Source: Planctomycetaceae bacterium
GTDB taxonomy: Bacteria > Planctomycetota > Planctomycetia > Planctomycetales > Planctomycetaceae
Assembly (NCBI GenBank): GCA_020426085.1
Contig: JAGQQP010000238.1
Coordinates: forward strand, 1 to 6,592
Reading direction: 5' to 3'
Length of the DNA stretch: 6,592 nucleotides
Positions 6,540 through 6,592 of this stretch are shown piece after piece. The position numbers and the translations under genes are program-made. The notes under the pieces were generated by a model. That model did no database searches. It saw only the letters and a program-made list of their open reading frames with translations, and was not told the origin of the DNA. Position 1 is the stretch's first letter; each line of letters begins with the position of its first letter.

Positions 6540-6592
6540 TCAGCGTCGCAGTCGCTCGAATCGGGCCAGGGCCATCAATGGAAAATAGGTCC
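6540..6592 (-). CDS. Possible C-terminal end of an unidentified gene (runs off right edge)
   Basis: On the reverse strand, one frame stays open from the right edge to a TGA at 6542-6540 and reads TYFPLMALARFERLRR. The basic, amphipathic ending looks like a natural C-terminus. Base composition also rises in GC here compared with the AT-rich stretch just to the left, as expected at a gene end. Only 16 codons are visible, too few to identify a family, and one of the other two reverse frames is also open in this stretch, so this could be chance. Confidence 0.35.
   Translation of the reverse strand, partial: TYFPLMALARFERLRR

Noticed and set aside
6355..6588. 77-codon + strand frame near the right edge
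   Set aside because: It arises from the A-rich tract (Lys/Asn/Ile-rich start), has no ribosome site or domain, and its end conflicts with the more coding-like reverse frame at 6540-6592.
1..6592. tRNA, rRNA, CRISPR array, transposon ends or phage genes
   Set aside because: I saw no cloverleaf-like sequence, regularly spaced repeats, transposase motif or long terminal inverted repeats on either strand.

Overview
The window looks like a chromosomal segment from a planctomycete, plausibly a Gimesia/Planctomyces-type marine lineage. Three things suggest this: a DUF1559 pseudopilin-like protein with an H-X9-DG C-terminal motif (a family greatly expanded in Planctomycetes), a DUF4159 protein, and a DUF4159/MoxR/DUF58 gene string of the kind common in that phylum. 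Base composition is moderate, close to half GC by eye. The genus is an inference; nothing here fixes it. Every supported gene lies on the minus strand, so the text reads from right to left.

Right edge (6592 to 6204): the last 16 codons and stop of an unrecognised gene may lie at 6592-6540. An AT-rich, gene-free stretch of about 336 bases follows, with long A/T runs, a small TTGAAC/GTTCAA dyad and the likely promoter of the next gene. Then comes a complete DUF1559 protein (6203-5238) with a prepilin-type N-terminus. It appears to be a one-gene unit, closed by a strong hairpin at 5131-5176.

Centre and left (5062 to 1): a candidate promoter at 5034-5062 precedes four genes. They are a large secreted protein with an HEXXH metalloprotease domain between two TPR arrays, a membrane-anchored DUF4159 protein, a MoxR-family AAA+ ATPase starting at GTG, and the first 109 residues of a DUF58 protein that runs off the left edge. 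Gaps are 51 and 45 bases and then a 4-base ATGA overlap, so this is very probably one operon. MoxR and DUF58 proteins normally work as a pair (AAA+ chaperone plus a protein with a VWA-like fold). Having them downstream of an exported TPR-protease and a membrane-anchored DUF4159 protein suggests an envelope-associated maturation or quality-control system. That functional reading is inference.

The less ordinary signals are regulatory. A perfect 14-base palindrome falls where the operon transcript should begin. A second inverted repeat overlaps the predicted -35 box. A small hairpin presents the Shine-Dalgarno sequence of the DUF4159 gene in its loop. No RNA genes, CRISPR arrays, insertion sequences or integration scars were seen.
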